A stretch of 64,000 nucleotides of DNA. Origin: a bacterium (GTDB lineage Bacteria; Patescibacteriota; Saccharimonadia; Saccharimonadales; UBA4665). This document shows positions 9,634 to 19,172 of the stretch, piece by piece. The DNA lies in NCBI GenBank assembly GCA_021848145.1, contig JAJZMX010000004.1, positions 1 through 64,000 on the forward strand. The letters are read 5' to 3'. The translations under genes and the position numbers were made by a program. Within the stretch, counting starts at the first letter, position 1, and every line of letters starts with the position of its first letter. The notes below the pieces were generated by a model, which was not told the DNA's origin, did not search any database, and saw only the letters and a list, made by a program, of their open reading frames with translations.

Positions 9634-12390
9634 ATGGGACAAGCAACCGACCTAGGGGTGGGGCGGGTATTCACCCCCGAAAAAAGCAAAGCTTATGACC
9701 TTCTAAAGTGGGAAATGAGGCATTCGCTTCTAACCAATCCTCAAACTAGCGAGGTGGTTTTTGAGCAGAAGGATATTGAATTCCCTGAGGGCTGGTCACA
9801 AAATGCAGTAAATATTGTCGCTCAAAAATATTTTAGCGGTACTCCAGGAACACCAGAGCGTGAGGATTCTCTGAGAAAGCTTATCGATAGGGTAGTAGAC
9901 ACTATAACCAGACAAGGGCTGAGCGAAGGGTATTTCAGTTCTGAAAAAATCGCCGAGGATTTTCGTGAAGAGTTAAAATACATTCTTGCAACACAGAGGG
10001 CTGCATTTAACTCTCCTGTATGGTTTAACATAGGCGTTAAGGATCGTTCCCAACAGGCTAGTGCCTGCTTTATCTTGGGCATTGAAGATACTATGACGTC
10101 TATTCTGAATTGGTATGTTGAAGAGGGTATGATCTTTAAAGGTGGGTCTGGGTCTGGGATTAACTTAAGTCCTCTTCGCTCAAGCATAGAACCCCTTGGT
10201 AAAAGTGCAGGTACTTCAAGTGGCCCCCTGAGCTTTATGCGCGGCGCAGACGCCAGTGCTGGAGCCATAAAGAGTGGCGGCAAAACTCGCCGGGCGGCAA
10301 AGATGGTCATTCTTAACGTTGACCATCCAGACATCTACGACTTTATTTGGTGTAAAGCAATAGAAGAGCGTAAAGCCAGGGATTTACAGAGTTTAGGTTG
10401 GGATATGAGTTTGGATGGTAAGGATAGCTTTTCTGTTCAGTACCAAAATGCTAACATTTCTGTTCGTGTTACAGATGAATTTATGCGTGCGGTCGAAGAT
10501 GATGAAGACTGGGATCTTAAAGCTGTTAAAAGTGGAAAAACCATCAGGACAGTAAGGGCTCGTGACCTATTTCATCAGTTTGCCGAAGCAGCATGGGAGT
10601 GTGCGGACCCTGGTATGCAGTTCGATACAGTAATTAACAAGTGGCACACCGCGCCTAAGGCAGGCAGGATCAACGGCTCAAACCCTTGTAGTGAATATAT
10701 GCATTTAGACAACTCGGCGTGTAACTTAGCAAGCCTCAATTTGTTGAAGTTCTTGAATAAGGACGGCAGTTTTATGATTGATGAGTTCAAGCATACCGTA
10801 GAGCTAATATTCACGGCTCAGGAAATTTTGGTAGGGTATAGTGAATACCCTACAGAGAAGATTACAAAGAATGCTCGTGCTTACCGCGAGCTAGGTATTG
10901 GCTATGCTAATCTAGGCGCTTTGTTAATGGCACAAGGACTACCATATGATAGCGAAGAAGGCCGTGCACAGGCAGCTGCAATAACGGCGTTGTTGACTGG
11001 TCACGCCTATTCAACTTCAGCTAAGATGGCTGCCCAAGTAGGACCATTTGCTGGCTTCAATAAAGATCGCGAAGCTATGTTACGTGTACTTAATCAACAT
11101 CGTGCAGAAGTATCCAAAATAGATCCTAGCCTTGTTAGTGAAGATTTACTCAATGCAGCTACTAACGCATGGGATGAAGCAGTAGAGCTTGGAGAAAGGT
11201 ACGGTGTCCGGAACTCTCAAGCCAGTGTGTTAGCCCCTACAGGCACAATAGGTTTAATGATGGATTGTGATACTACCGGCATTGAACCTGATCTAGGTCT
11301 AGTAAAAGTTAAGAAGTTGGTTGGTGGTGGCTCTATGAGCATTGTAAACCAAACAGTTCCTAGGGCGTTAAAAGCTCTTGGTTACAATAAGTCTCAAATC
11401 GACGATATCGTGAAGTTTATTGACGAAGAAAAGACTATTGTAGGAGCGCCACATTTTAAAGAAGAACACTTACCCGTATTCGCATGTTCAATGGGCGACA
11501 ATACCATACATTATTTAGGTCATGTTAAGATGATGGCCGCAGTACAGCCATTTATCTCAGGAGCTATATCTAAGACAGTAAATATGCCTGAGGAAGTTAC
11601 TGTTGAGGATATTGAACAACTTCACCTTGATGCCTGGAAGATGGGACTAAAGGCAATAGCTATCTACAGGGATAATTGTAAAGTTGCACAGCCTTTGTCA
11701 ATGGCTAAGAAAGATAGTGACACTAAGGACTTGTCAAAGAACGAGGAAGTCGGAAAAATAATCGTAACTGGTCCAGCTAGAAGAAAGTTGCCAAAAGTAC
11801 GAGCTAGTAAAACTTACAAGTTTCAAATTGCAGACCTTGATGGTTACTTTACGGTTGGTGAATACGAAGATGGAAAACCGGGCGAACTGTTTATTAACGT
11901 AAGCAAACAGGGTAGCACACTTCGTGGACTGATGGACTCTTTCGCTATTTCGGTTAGCTTAGGGTTGCAATATGGGGTTCCTCTAAAGCACTATGTGCGT
12001 ATCTTAAGAGGTACATCTTTTGCCCCAGCAGGAATGACTGACGATAACGAAATTAAGACCGCCAGCTCCATAACAGACTACATCCTTAGGCGTTTGGCAT
12101 TAGATTACCTAAGCTTCGATGATCGTCTCGAGCTTGGTCTAGCGGATTTGGAAGACATGGTTCAGTTAGAGACTCAAACTACTCTTATAGAGTCCGCGCA
12201 ACCAGATAAAGAAACTATTCAAGCTGCACAAGAGGAAGTTTCATTGAATGAATTAGACGAATACGGAGAGCCAAAGGTTGTTGTCAGTGACCATTCTGCT
12301 CCACTTTGCTACAACTGTGGCAATATGACCCAACGCTCAGGCAGTTGTTATGTTTGCACCTCATGTGGGAGTACGACAGGCTGCAGCTAG
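9634..12390 (+). CDS. nrdJ: Vitamin B12-dependent (class II) ribonucleotide reductase
   Basis: AAFNSPVWFNIG, GSNPCSEYMHLDNSACNLASLNL, ATNAW...APTGTIGLMMDCDTTGIEP; C-terminal CYNCGNMTQRSGSCYVCTSCGSTTGCS. ATG at 9634 (GAAAGGG RBS) preferred over GTG 9592, which lies inside a hairpin. Confidence 0.93.
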   Translation: MGQATDLGVGRVFTPEKSKAYDLLKWEMRHSLLTNPQTSEVVFEQKDIEFPEGWSQNAVNIVAQKYFSGTPGTPEREDSLRKLIDRVVDTITRQGLSEGYFSSEKIAEDFREELKYILATQRAAFNSPVWFNIGVKDRSQQASACFILGIEDTMTSILNWYVEEGMIFKGGSGSGINLSPLRSSIEPLGKSAGTSSGPLSFMRGADASAGAIKSGGKTRRAAKMVILNVDHPDIYDFIWCKAIEERKARDLQSLGWDMSLDGKDSFSVQYQNANISVRVTDEFMRAVEDDEDWDLKAVKSGKTIRTVRARDLFHQFAEAAWECADPGMQFDTVINKWHTAPKAGRINGSNPCSEYMHLDNSACNLASLNLLKFLNKDGSFMIDEFKHTVELIFTAQEILVGYSEYPTEKITKNARAYRELGIGYANLGALLMAQGLPYDSEEGRAQAAAITALLTGHAYSTSAKMAAQVGPFAGFNKDREAMLRVLNQHRAEVSKIDPSLVSEDLLNAATNAWDEAVELGERYGVRNSQASVLAPTGTIGLMMDCDTTGIEPDLGLVKVKKLVGGGSMSIVNQTVPRALKALGYNKSQIDDIVKFIDEEKTIVGAPHFKEEHLPVFACSMGDNTIHYLGHVKMMAAVQPFISGAISKTVNMPEEVTVEDIEQLHLDAWKMGLKAIAIYRDNCKVAQPLSMAKKDSDTKDLSKNEEVGKIIVTGPARRKLPKVRASKTYKFQIADLDGYFTVGEYEDGKPGELFINVSKQGSTLRGLMDSFAISVSLGLQYGVPLKHYVRILRGTSFAPAGMTDDNEIKTASSITDYILRRLALDYLSFDDRLELGLADLEDMVQLETQTTLIESAQPDKETIQAAQEEVSLNELDEYGEPKVVVSDHSAPLCYNCGNMTQRSGSCYVCTSCGSTTGCS

Positions 12391-12412
12391 TATGCTGTGC
12401 TAGACTATAGCC

Positions 12413-12688
12413 ATGAAAGTGCTTGTGCTATATAGACCACGGTCCGAACATCGGGCCGTGGTTGAGGATTTTCTACGTGCCTTTAATGGTCAGCATGCTT
12501 CTGTTAAAGTTGATGTTCTAGATGTTGATGGTATGGAGGGATCAACTATAGCATCTACATATGACTTTATGAACTTTCCGGTCATTGCAGTCATTAGGGA
12601 CGACGGAAGCATACTGCAAAGTTGGCAAGGTGTAGATAGTTTTCCAAGCCCCGGTGACGTTAGCTATTTTGCGAGTTCTCAGTTCTAA
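12413..12688 (+). CDS. Small thioredoxin-fold-like protein lacking cysteines
   Basis: 91 aa; pattern VLVLYRP...VKVDVLDVDG...TYDFMNFPVIAVIRDDGSILQSWQG resembles a thioredoxin fold (FPVIAV) with no CXXC. Confidence 0.55.
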   Translation: MKVLVLYRPRSEHRAVVEDFLRAFNGQHASVKVDVLDVDGMEGSTIASTYDFMNFPVIAVIRDDGSILQSWQGVDSFPSPGDVSYFASSQF

Positions 12689-12714
12689 GTGTTATATTAG
12701 ATAGGTTAAAATAT

Positions 12715-12902
12715 ATCCGTTTGAGCAGTTATCCGCTGCGATGGATCGGGAAGAAACATCTCTAGATGGAGTAGAACCCGTCGGGAAGGCTCCGTAACAG
12801 CCTCAAATAAAGTGCTTTTGAGACAATAACCTCAAAGGAAATCGGATGGTACCGTCCTTAATTGGATTCCGATAACCTTTGAGGTTTTATTTACTTAAGG
12901 AG
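12715..12902 (+). promoter_or_regulatory. T-box leader upstream of ileS
   Basis: T-box core TGGTACCG (12847-12854); antiterminator/antisequestrator ATCGGA[TGGTACC]GTCC-TTAATT-GGAT-TCCGAT; CTCAAA/TTTGAG stem upstream; placed directly before ileS. Confidence 0.88.
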
Positions 12903-12913
12903 AAATATAACAA

Positions 12914-15811
12914 ATGAAGTTTAAGAAAAATAGCCGCCGTCCAGCAATTGATTATGAAAAGGACATTCTTAACTACTGGAAGCAAAACCAAGTATTTGAA
13001 AAGTCTGTTGAGCAAAGGCCTAGCAAAAATGCATACGTATTTTATGACGGACCTCCTTTTATTACTGGGATTCCGCATCATGGAACGCTTCTATCCAGTA
13101 TTGTAAAGGATGCTGTACCTCGTTACTGGACAATGAAAGGCAAGCGGGTGGAGCGAGTTTGGGGCTGGGATTGCCATGGCTTACCAGCAGAAGTTTTTAC
13201 AGAAAAAAAGCTGGGCATTACTGATAAGAAAGATATTGGCACCAAGATTAGTCTAGAAGACTATATTCTTACCTGTCGGGAAAATATGGTTCAGACCGGA
13301 GACATGTGGGAAACCACCATAGAGAGGATTGGCCGCTGGGTTGATTTCAAAGGTGCCTATCGCACTATGGACAAAAACTATATGGAGTCGGTGTGGTGGG
13401 CATTTAAGAAGCTGTATGGGGATGGAAAGATCTATGAGGGAGAAAAAGTACTTTTGTACTGTATACGTGATGCTACACCTATTTCTAAGGCGGAAGTAGC
13501 ACAAGACAATTCATATCAGGAAGATACAGACCCTTCGGTTTACGTAAAGTTTAAATTAAGCAATTCAAGTGCCTATTTACTTGCTTGGACAACTACACCA
13601 TGGACACTGCCCGCGAACACTGCTGCAGCTGTTAATAGCAAGTTAGATTATGTAGAAGTATTGGTCGGCGAAGAGTTGTTTATATTAGCAGAACAGCTAG
13701 CTTCAAAAGTCTTGGTTGATGAAAAGCATAAGCCTCTCCAGTACCAAATCATAAGGAGCTTTAAGGGTTCAGAATTGGTAGGACAAAACTACGACCCGCT
13801 ATTTACAGATCAAGGTAATAATGCACATAAGATTTGGGATGCCGATTACGTTAATGTTAACGACGGTACAGGAATAGTCCACTTAGCACCAGCTTATGGC
13901 GAAGAAGACTACGAACTAGCAAAACGAAACGACATACCTATGGTTGCTAATTTAGATGATTATGGAGTATATACGGACGGAGAATGGGAGGGGTATAAGG
14001 TATGGGATGTAAATAAGACAATAGCTAGGACACTTCACGAGCGTGGGATAGTCTGGAAGATTGAATATATTACTCACTCTTACCCTCATTGTCATCGTTG
14101 TGATACTAAGCTAATATATAGAGCCCATCCAAGCTGGTTCTTGAATATTTCTTCTCAGCGCGAGCAAATGTTAGAGCTGAACAAAAATATTTACTGGTTC
14201 CCCGAACATATTAAGAACGGTCGTTTCGCCAAGACAGTGGATGTTGCGCCTGACTGGAACATTAGCCGTGATCGATTTTGGGCGACAGCTATGCCAGTAT
14301 GGAAAGGAATAGATAGTGAAGGAAATGAGCACATAAAAGTAGTTGGCAGTTACCAGGAACTTAAGGATTTATCAGGGGTAGAGCTTGAGGATTACCATCG
14401 TCCCTGGGTAGATGATATTACCTTTAAGGTTGACGGAATTGAATACAAAAGAATAGACAAGGTTTTAGATTGTTGGTTTGAGAGCGGAAGTATGCCGTTT
14501 GCTCAATTCCACTATCCTTTTGATAATGTAGAAAAGTTTGAACAAAATTTTCCCGGAGACTTTATTGCCGAGTATGTAGGTCAGGTTAGGGCATGGTTCT
14601 ATTATTTACATGCAGTTAGTGTTGGTTTGTTTAACACTCATGCTTTTAATAACGTGATTGTTACTGGTACATTGGCCGGAAACGATGGACGAAAAATGAG
14701 CAAAAGTTATGGCAACTATACTGACCCCAACGAATTAATGGACAGGTATAGTGCGGATGCATTGCGCTTTCTACTGTTAAGTTCCCCGGTATTAAATGCT
14801 GAAGATTTTTCGTTGACAGACAAAGAGGTCGCAGATATTAGTCGCAAGTTAGCAATGATTTGGAATATATATGACTTTTTCAGCCTATACGCTGACGTAG
14901 ATAGCTGGGAGTGGGATACAAAAAATACAACAGACATTCCAGAATCGGAAAATATTTTAGACAAATGGATTATTTCGAGAGTCCATCAATTAAATATTTC
15001 TATAGATAGTGGTATGCAGGCATATGATGTTCCAGGTGCACTAAAGGAGGTACTTCCTTTTATAGATGACACTTCCAATTGGTATGTCAGACGGTCGCGT
15101 AAGCGCTTTTGGAAAACCGAAAATGATAATGACAAAAACCAGGCTTACTCCACATTGCATTATGTGTTGATGCAAATAGCACAACTACTAGCTCCTTTTA
15201 CGCCATTTTTGAGCGAAGAACTGTATAGGCTTCTTAGTGGAGGTGACAGCGTGCACTTACTTGACTGGCCTGAAGCAGGACTTATTGACCAGGAGCTGAT
15301 CAAGAGCATGTCTTATGCTAGGGAGATCATTAACGAAGGACTTAGGCAAAGGGCTGAAGAAGGCGTTAAAGTAAGGCAACCGTTAAATTCGGTTAGTGTA
15401 TTAAAAACCGATATGTTAAGCGAAGAGCTAAAGGCCATTATTGCCGAAGAACTGAATGTTAAAGAAGTTAAAATAAGAGACGAAAAAGATAGCCAATTGA
15501 TTGCTGTAATGGACTTGAGAATAACTAAAGAGCTAAAAAGGGAAGGTTTGGCTCGAGAAATTATACGTAATGTTCAAAATGCTAGGAAAAATGCAGGTCT
15601 TAATATAGATGACAGAATAGAACTTCAGCTGGGCAGCAATAGTCAGGACCTTAAAGACGCCTTTGAGGGAGCTGATTTAGTGGAGATAATTAAGAAAGAG
15701 ACTCTGGCGGTAAAATTAAATGATGCTGAACTTAAATCTGCATATGCAGAAACCGTTATTATAGATGGCGCTGAACTAGGAATAAAACTAAGGGCTTCAC
15801 AAAGTAGGTAA
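12914..15811 (+). CDS. ileS: Isoleucyl-tRNA synthetase
   Basis: PPFITGIPHHGTLLSSIVKD (HIGH-like), WGWDCHGLPAEV, KMSKSYGNYTDP, WFESGSMPFAQ. Confidence 0.96.
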   Translation: MKFKKNSRRPAIDYEKDILNYWKQNQVFEKSVEQRPSKNAYVFYDGPPFITGIPHHGTLLSSIVKDAVPRYWTMKGKRVERVWGWDCHGLPAEVFTEKKLGITDKKDIGTKISLEDYILTCRENMVQTGDMWETTIERIGRWVDFKGAYRTMDKNYMESVWWAFKKLYGDGKIYEGEKVLLYCIRDATPISKAEVAQDNSYQEDTDPSVYVKFKLSNSSAYLLAWTTTPWTLPANTAAAVNSKLDYVEVLVGEELFILAEQLASKVLVDEKHKPLQYQIIRSFKGSELVGQNYDPLFTDQGNNAHKIWDADYVNVNDGTGIVHLAPAYGEEDYELAKRNDIPMVANLDDYGVYTDGEWEGYKVWDVNKTIARTLHERGIVWKIEYITHSYPHCHRCDTKLIYRAHPSWFLNISSQREQMLELNKNIYWFPEHIKNGRFAKTVDVAPDWNISRDRFWATAMPVWKGIDSEGNEHIKVVGSYQELKDLSGVELEDYHRPWVDDITFKVDGIEYKRIDKVLDCWFESGSMPFAQFHYPFDNVEKFEQNFPGDFIAEYVGQVRAWFYYLHAVSVGLFNTHAFNNVIVTGTLAGNDGRKMSKSYGNYTDPNELMDRYSADALRFLLLSSPVLNAEDFSLTDKEVADISRKLAMIWNIYDFFSLYADVDSWEWDTKNTTDIPESENILDKWIISRVHQLNISIDSGMQAYDVPGALKEVLPFIDDTSNWYVRRSRKRFWKTENDNDKNQAYSTLHYVLMQIAQLLAPFTPFLSEELYRLLSGGDSVHLLDWPEAGLIDQELIKSMSYAREIINEGLRQRAEEGVKVRQPLNSVSVLKTDMLSEELKAIIAEELNVKEVKIRDEKDSQLIAVMDLRITKELKREGLAREIIRNVQNARKNAGLNIDDRIELQLGSNSQDLKDAFEGADLVEIIKKETLAVKLNDAELKSAYAETVIIDGAELGIKLRASQSR

Positions 15812-15823
15812 GGGGTTACTCTT

Positions 15824-15853
15824 TTGACATCTGGGGTACTTCTCTGGTAGAAT
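15824..15853 (+). promoter_or_regulatory. Candidate promoter for rplU
   Basis: TTGACA (15824-15829), 18 nt, TAGAAT (15848-15853). Confidence 0.6.
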
Positions 15854-15885
15854 CTATCGGTAACTTTTAAGATTAGGAAAATGTA

Positions 15886-16194
15886 ATGAAAAAGGCGGTT
15901 ATACGAACCGGCTCTAAGCAATACTTAGTAGCTGAGGGCGACATCCTAGATATCGATAAGCTCAATTCTGACAAAAAGAAGATAGACTTTGAAGCTTTGA
16001 TGGTAATTGATGGCGAAAAAATTAGTGTTGGCACCCCAATAGTAGATGCTGCAAAGGTTTCGGCGGACATAATTGAAACAGACAAGTTAGGAGAAAAAAA
16101 GACATCTGTTCGATACAAAGCAAAGAAACGCGTTCATACGGTACACGGTCACCGTCAACACCTAACAACGATTAAGATCACTAAAATATCTTAG
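15886..16194 (+). CDS. rplU: 50S ribosomal protein L21
   Basis: AVIRTGSKQYLVAEGDILDIDKL...KKTSVRYKAKKRVHTVHGHRQHLTTIKI. Confidence 0.94.
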   Translation: MKKAVIRTGSKQYLVAEGDILDIDKLNSDKKKIDFEALMVIDGEKISVGTPIVDAAKVSADIIETDKLGEKKTSVRYKAKKRVHTVHGHRQHLTTIKITKIS

Positions 16195-16211
16195 TCTAGT
16201 AGACACAAAGC

Positions 16212-16250
16212 AATAGCCTTGGTTGTGGAAAACTTCCAAGGCTATTTTTA
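16212..16250 (+). terminator. Rho-independent terminator after rplU
   Basis: AATAGCCTTGG...CCAAGGCTATTTTTA. Confidence 0.85.
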
Positions 16251-16441
16251 GTAGTTGTTGAAATAGCAACTATATGTTTGTGTTGTGTGTATTATTTGAA
16301 GCATGATTGACTACTTAGGATTAACTTAAAATGCATTGAATAGAGCAAAAATTTCAACAAATTTTGATGAAAAAATACATTTTTTTGCACCACGTTTCGT
16401 ATATATAAATTACTCAAAAAGTCCTTGATTACACCTTATTA

Positions 16442-16525
16442 ATGGGCGATACTACGTTCATAGGATTGGATGATCCCTGGCCTTGGGAGATTCGCACCGA
16501 TCCTAAACCAACAAAAATTGGTTAA
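16442..16525 (+). CDS. Candidate small ORF, 27 aa (MGDTTFIGLDDPWPWEIRTDPKPTKIG)
   Basis: ATG to TAA read directly in the rplU-parA intergenic region; no convincing RBS. Confidence 0.25.
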   Translation: MGDTTFIGLDDPWPWEIRTDPKPTKIG

Positions 16526-16709
16526 AAATAACAAAACAGCCTTATAAATAAAACAAAGGCACAATAAAACTCAACCAAAGCGCTATTAGCGCAAAAAATA
16601 GGGTGCTAGATCTAGCTTAAAGCAAAGATTTAGCACCCTTAATTAGTCTATAGATACCTAATTTACCTCTTTGTTAAAAGGTGATAATCTTAGATTAAAG
16701 AGAGAATAC

Positions 16710-17471
16710 ATGGGACATATAATTGCAGTCTTGAATCAAAAGGGTGGCGTTGGTAAGACAACAACAGTGATAAACTTAGCAGTCTACTTAAAAAAACTAG
16801 ATAAATCAGTTCTAGTAGTAGATATTGATCCCCAGGGGAATGCAACGAGCGGTATGGGGGTAGATAAGCAATTAATTAATCTTTCAACAAAGGAGTTAAT
16901 GCTCGGTTCTCATCAACTTGAGAAGATAATCCTTCAAGTCGAGGATGGCGTTCATTTAGTCCCTACTGGACAGAACCTTGCAACATTAGAGCTAGACCTA
17001 GTTAATAAGGAAAATAGAGAATTTCGCTTAAAGCAATCCTTACAACGTAGTAGGCACGACTACACCATAATTGACTGTCCGCCTTCACTTAGCTTATTAA
17101 CAGTTAATGCGCTTACCGCTGCAGATTCAATTATTATCCCCGTACAGACAGAGTATTATGCCTTAGAGGGCTTAGGACAGTTGTTAGAAGTAGTACAATT
17201 AGTGAAACAAGGATTAAATCCAAACATTGAGCTTCTTGGTGTGCTTCTTACAATGTATGATACTCGAACAAGTTTGGCGGAGCAGGTAAAAAAAGAGGTT
17301 GAGGGTCATTTTGGGTCTAAAGTTTTTGATACTGTAGTGCCTAGAAATGTACGGTTGGCCGAGGCTCCTTCGCACGGGAAGACAATTAATAGTTATGATA
17401 AGTGGAGTAAAGGTGCGAGAGCATACAAATCTCTTGCCAAAGAAGTTCATCAACGTACTGTTTCTTTATAA
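16710..17471 (+). CDS. parA: ParA family chromosome-partitioning ATPase
   Basis: AVLNQKGGVGKTTTVINLA deviant Walker A; DIDPQGNATSGMG; followed by ParB. ATG 16710 preferred over TTG 16671. Confidence 0.94.
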   Translation: MGHIIAVLNQKGGVGKTTTVINLAVYLKKLDKSVLVVDIDPQGNATSGMGVDKQLINLSTKELMLGSHQLEKIILQVEDGVHLVPTGQNLATLELDLVNKENREFRLKQSLQRSRHDYTIIDCPPSLSLLTVNALTAADSIIIPVQTEYYALEGLGQLLEVVQLVKQGLNPNIELLGVLLTMYDTRTSLAEQVKKEVEGHFGSKVFDTVVPRNVRLAEAPSHGKTINSYDKWSKGARAYKSLAKEVHQRTVSL

Positions 17472-17513
17472 CAGGGTTAAGTAATAAAAGTATGTGCTAT
17501 AGTAGGCATTAAG

Positions 17514-18377
17514 ATGGCCAGTAAACAAAAACACGGATTAGGTAGTGGTTTATCCTCTTTAATTCCTCAAGAAATAGATAAAAATCTATTAACAGAGACT
17601 TTAGAAAAGATCCAGAAAATTGCTATAACTAACATTGAGCCTAGCAAGGATCAGCCCCGAAGACATTTTGATGAAACCGGCTTAAAGGAATTGGCTGAAT
17701 CTATAAAATCACACGGAGTGTTGCAGCCAATAGTCGTGTCTCCTAAGGCTGACGGGAAATATCAGCTAGTCGCCGGAGAGAGGCGCTGGAGGGCAGCAAA
17801 GATTGCTGGCAAAAATACAATACCTGCCATAGTGCGTACACTCAAAGAGCTTGAGAAGTTAGAAGTAGCAATGATAGAAAATGTGCAGAGAGTAGACTTG
17901 TCGCCCATAGAACAGGCTTTAAGTATAGAGCGCTTGCATCAGCAATTCAGCATGACATACGAAACAATATCCAAGAAGCTTGGTAAAGCATTATCTACAG
18001 TGAACAATATTGCGAGGCTGTTACAGTTGCCCCCTGAAGCTATAGAAGCATTGAACACAAAAATTATAACAGAAGGTCATGCGAGAGCAGTCTTAGCTTT
18101 AAAAGAATTTCCTGAGTTTCAAAATATTTTATTGAAGAATTGTATTGGCGGTTGGAGCGTTAGACAGGCCGAACGTTATGTAACTAGCGTTAAGTCGGGT
18201 ATACGTGATAAATCAGAAGTTAAGGCGAGGGTTTCTTTGAATACGCCGGAAACCAAGGCATTAGGAAAAAGACTAGGTACAAAAGTCCATATTCGCCGAA
18301 CTGCTAAAGGCGGTCGATTGGAGATATCGTTTAATAATGATGATCAGCTGAAAGAAATCCTGGACAGGATAAATTAG
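17514..18377 (+). CDS. parB: ParB/Spo0J family partition protein
   Basis: KHGLGSGLSSLIP; DQPRRHFDETGLKELAESIKSHGVLQPIVV; GERRWRAAKIAG. Confidence 0.95.
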   Translation: MASKQKHGLGSGLSSLIPQEIDKNLLTETLEKIQKIAITNIEPSKDQPRRHFDETGLKELAESIKSHGVLQPIVVSPKADGKYQLVAGERRWRAAKIAGKNTIPAIVRTLKELEKLEVAMIENVQRVDLSPIEQALSIERLHQQFSMTYETISKKLGKALSTVNNIARLLQLPPEAIEALNTKIITEGHARAVLALKEFPEFQNILLKNCIGGWSVRQAERYVTSVKSGIRDKSEVKARVSLNTPETKALGKRLGTKVHIRRTAKGGRLEISFNNDDQLKEILDRIN

Positions 18378-18431
18378 TCTTAGATTCTTGGTCTAGAATA
18401 GACTAGCCTAATATCAAAAATTGTTATGTCT

Positions 18432-19106
18432 TTAGAAAAGTTTTGCCTTGGATAAAGGTAGTATTCTTAGTACTAGTTGGCCAATTAACTGATTGGTGTT
18501 AATAGGGCCAAACCGTCTTGAGTCACATGATATGGGACGGTTGTCTCCCATAACAAACAACTGATGTGAATTTAATTGGATTGTTTCATTGGGAGTAGTT
18601 GGTTGTAGGAAATGAGATTTATTGAAACCAAGTGTTTGATCTGGTCGAAAACCTTTAGGGTGATTCTTGTCGTATACTGTCACGGTTCCGTTTTTTATAA
18701 CTATTTTGTTATTCGGCAATCCAATAACTCTTTTAATGAGTTGCTTTGTGCCCGTTTGGCCACATACTGAAAGATTGCTTTCGTTAAAGACTACTATATC
18801 CCCTCGCTTTGGTACCCATTGATTGCCAGTAATTCTGGCCCATGTTCTGGGCACTTTCCATATGATTAACTTGTCGTTATTTTGTAATGTTGGCTCCATG
18901 CTTGGTCCGTCAACCGCATAGGAACGAAAAACAAAACTTGTTATTAGAAATGCAAACAATAATGCTAGGCCAATAACCGCAGCAAATGACAGTACCTCTT
19001 TGAGACGAGAGTTATGATTATTAGTCGAATCTTTTAGTTTGTCCTTAGGATCTTGCTCTTGTAATTCCTTGTCTGGACGCTGGTTATTTTTATGCATTTC
19101 CGTCAC
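18432..19106 (-). CDS. lepB: Signal peptidase I
   Basis: N-terminal TM, YAVDGPSMEPTLQNNDKLI, KRVIGLPNNKI, VMGDNRPISCDSRRFGPI. Confidence 0.93.
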   Translation of the reverse strand: MTEMHKNNQRPDKELQEQDPKDKLKDSTNNHNSRLKEVLSFAAVIGLALLFAFLITSFVFRSYAVDGPSMEPTLQNNDKLIIWKVPRTWARITGNQWVPKRGDIVVFNESNLSVCGQTGTKQLIKRVIGLPNNKIVIKNGTVTVYDKNHPKGFRPDQTLGFNKSHFLQPTTPNETIQLNSHQLFVMGDNRPISCDSRRFGPINTNQLIGQLVLRILPLSKAKLF

Positions 19107-19172
19107 GAAGTATAACTATAGCATAAGGTTCGCAATAAGGAACTGAAGAATAGTTTATTTAATGGTTTATTA

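Noticed and set aside
16223-16231. TTGTGGAAAA as a DnaA box / origin signal near parA
   Set aside because: It lies in the loop of the rplU terminator and there is no cluster of DnaA boxes
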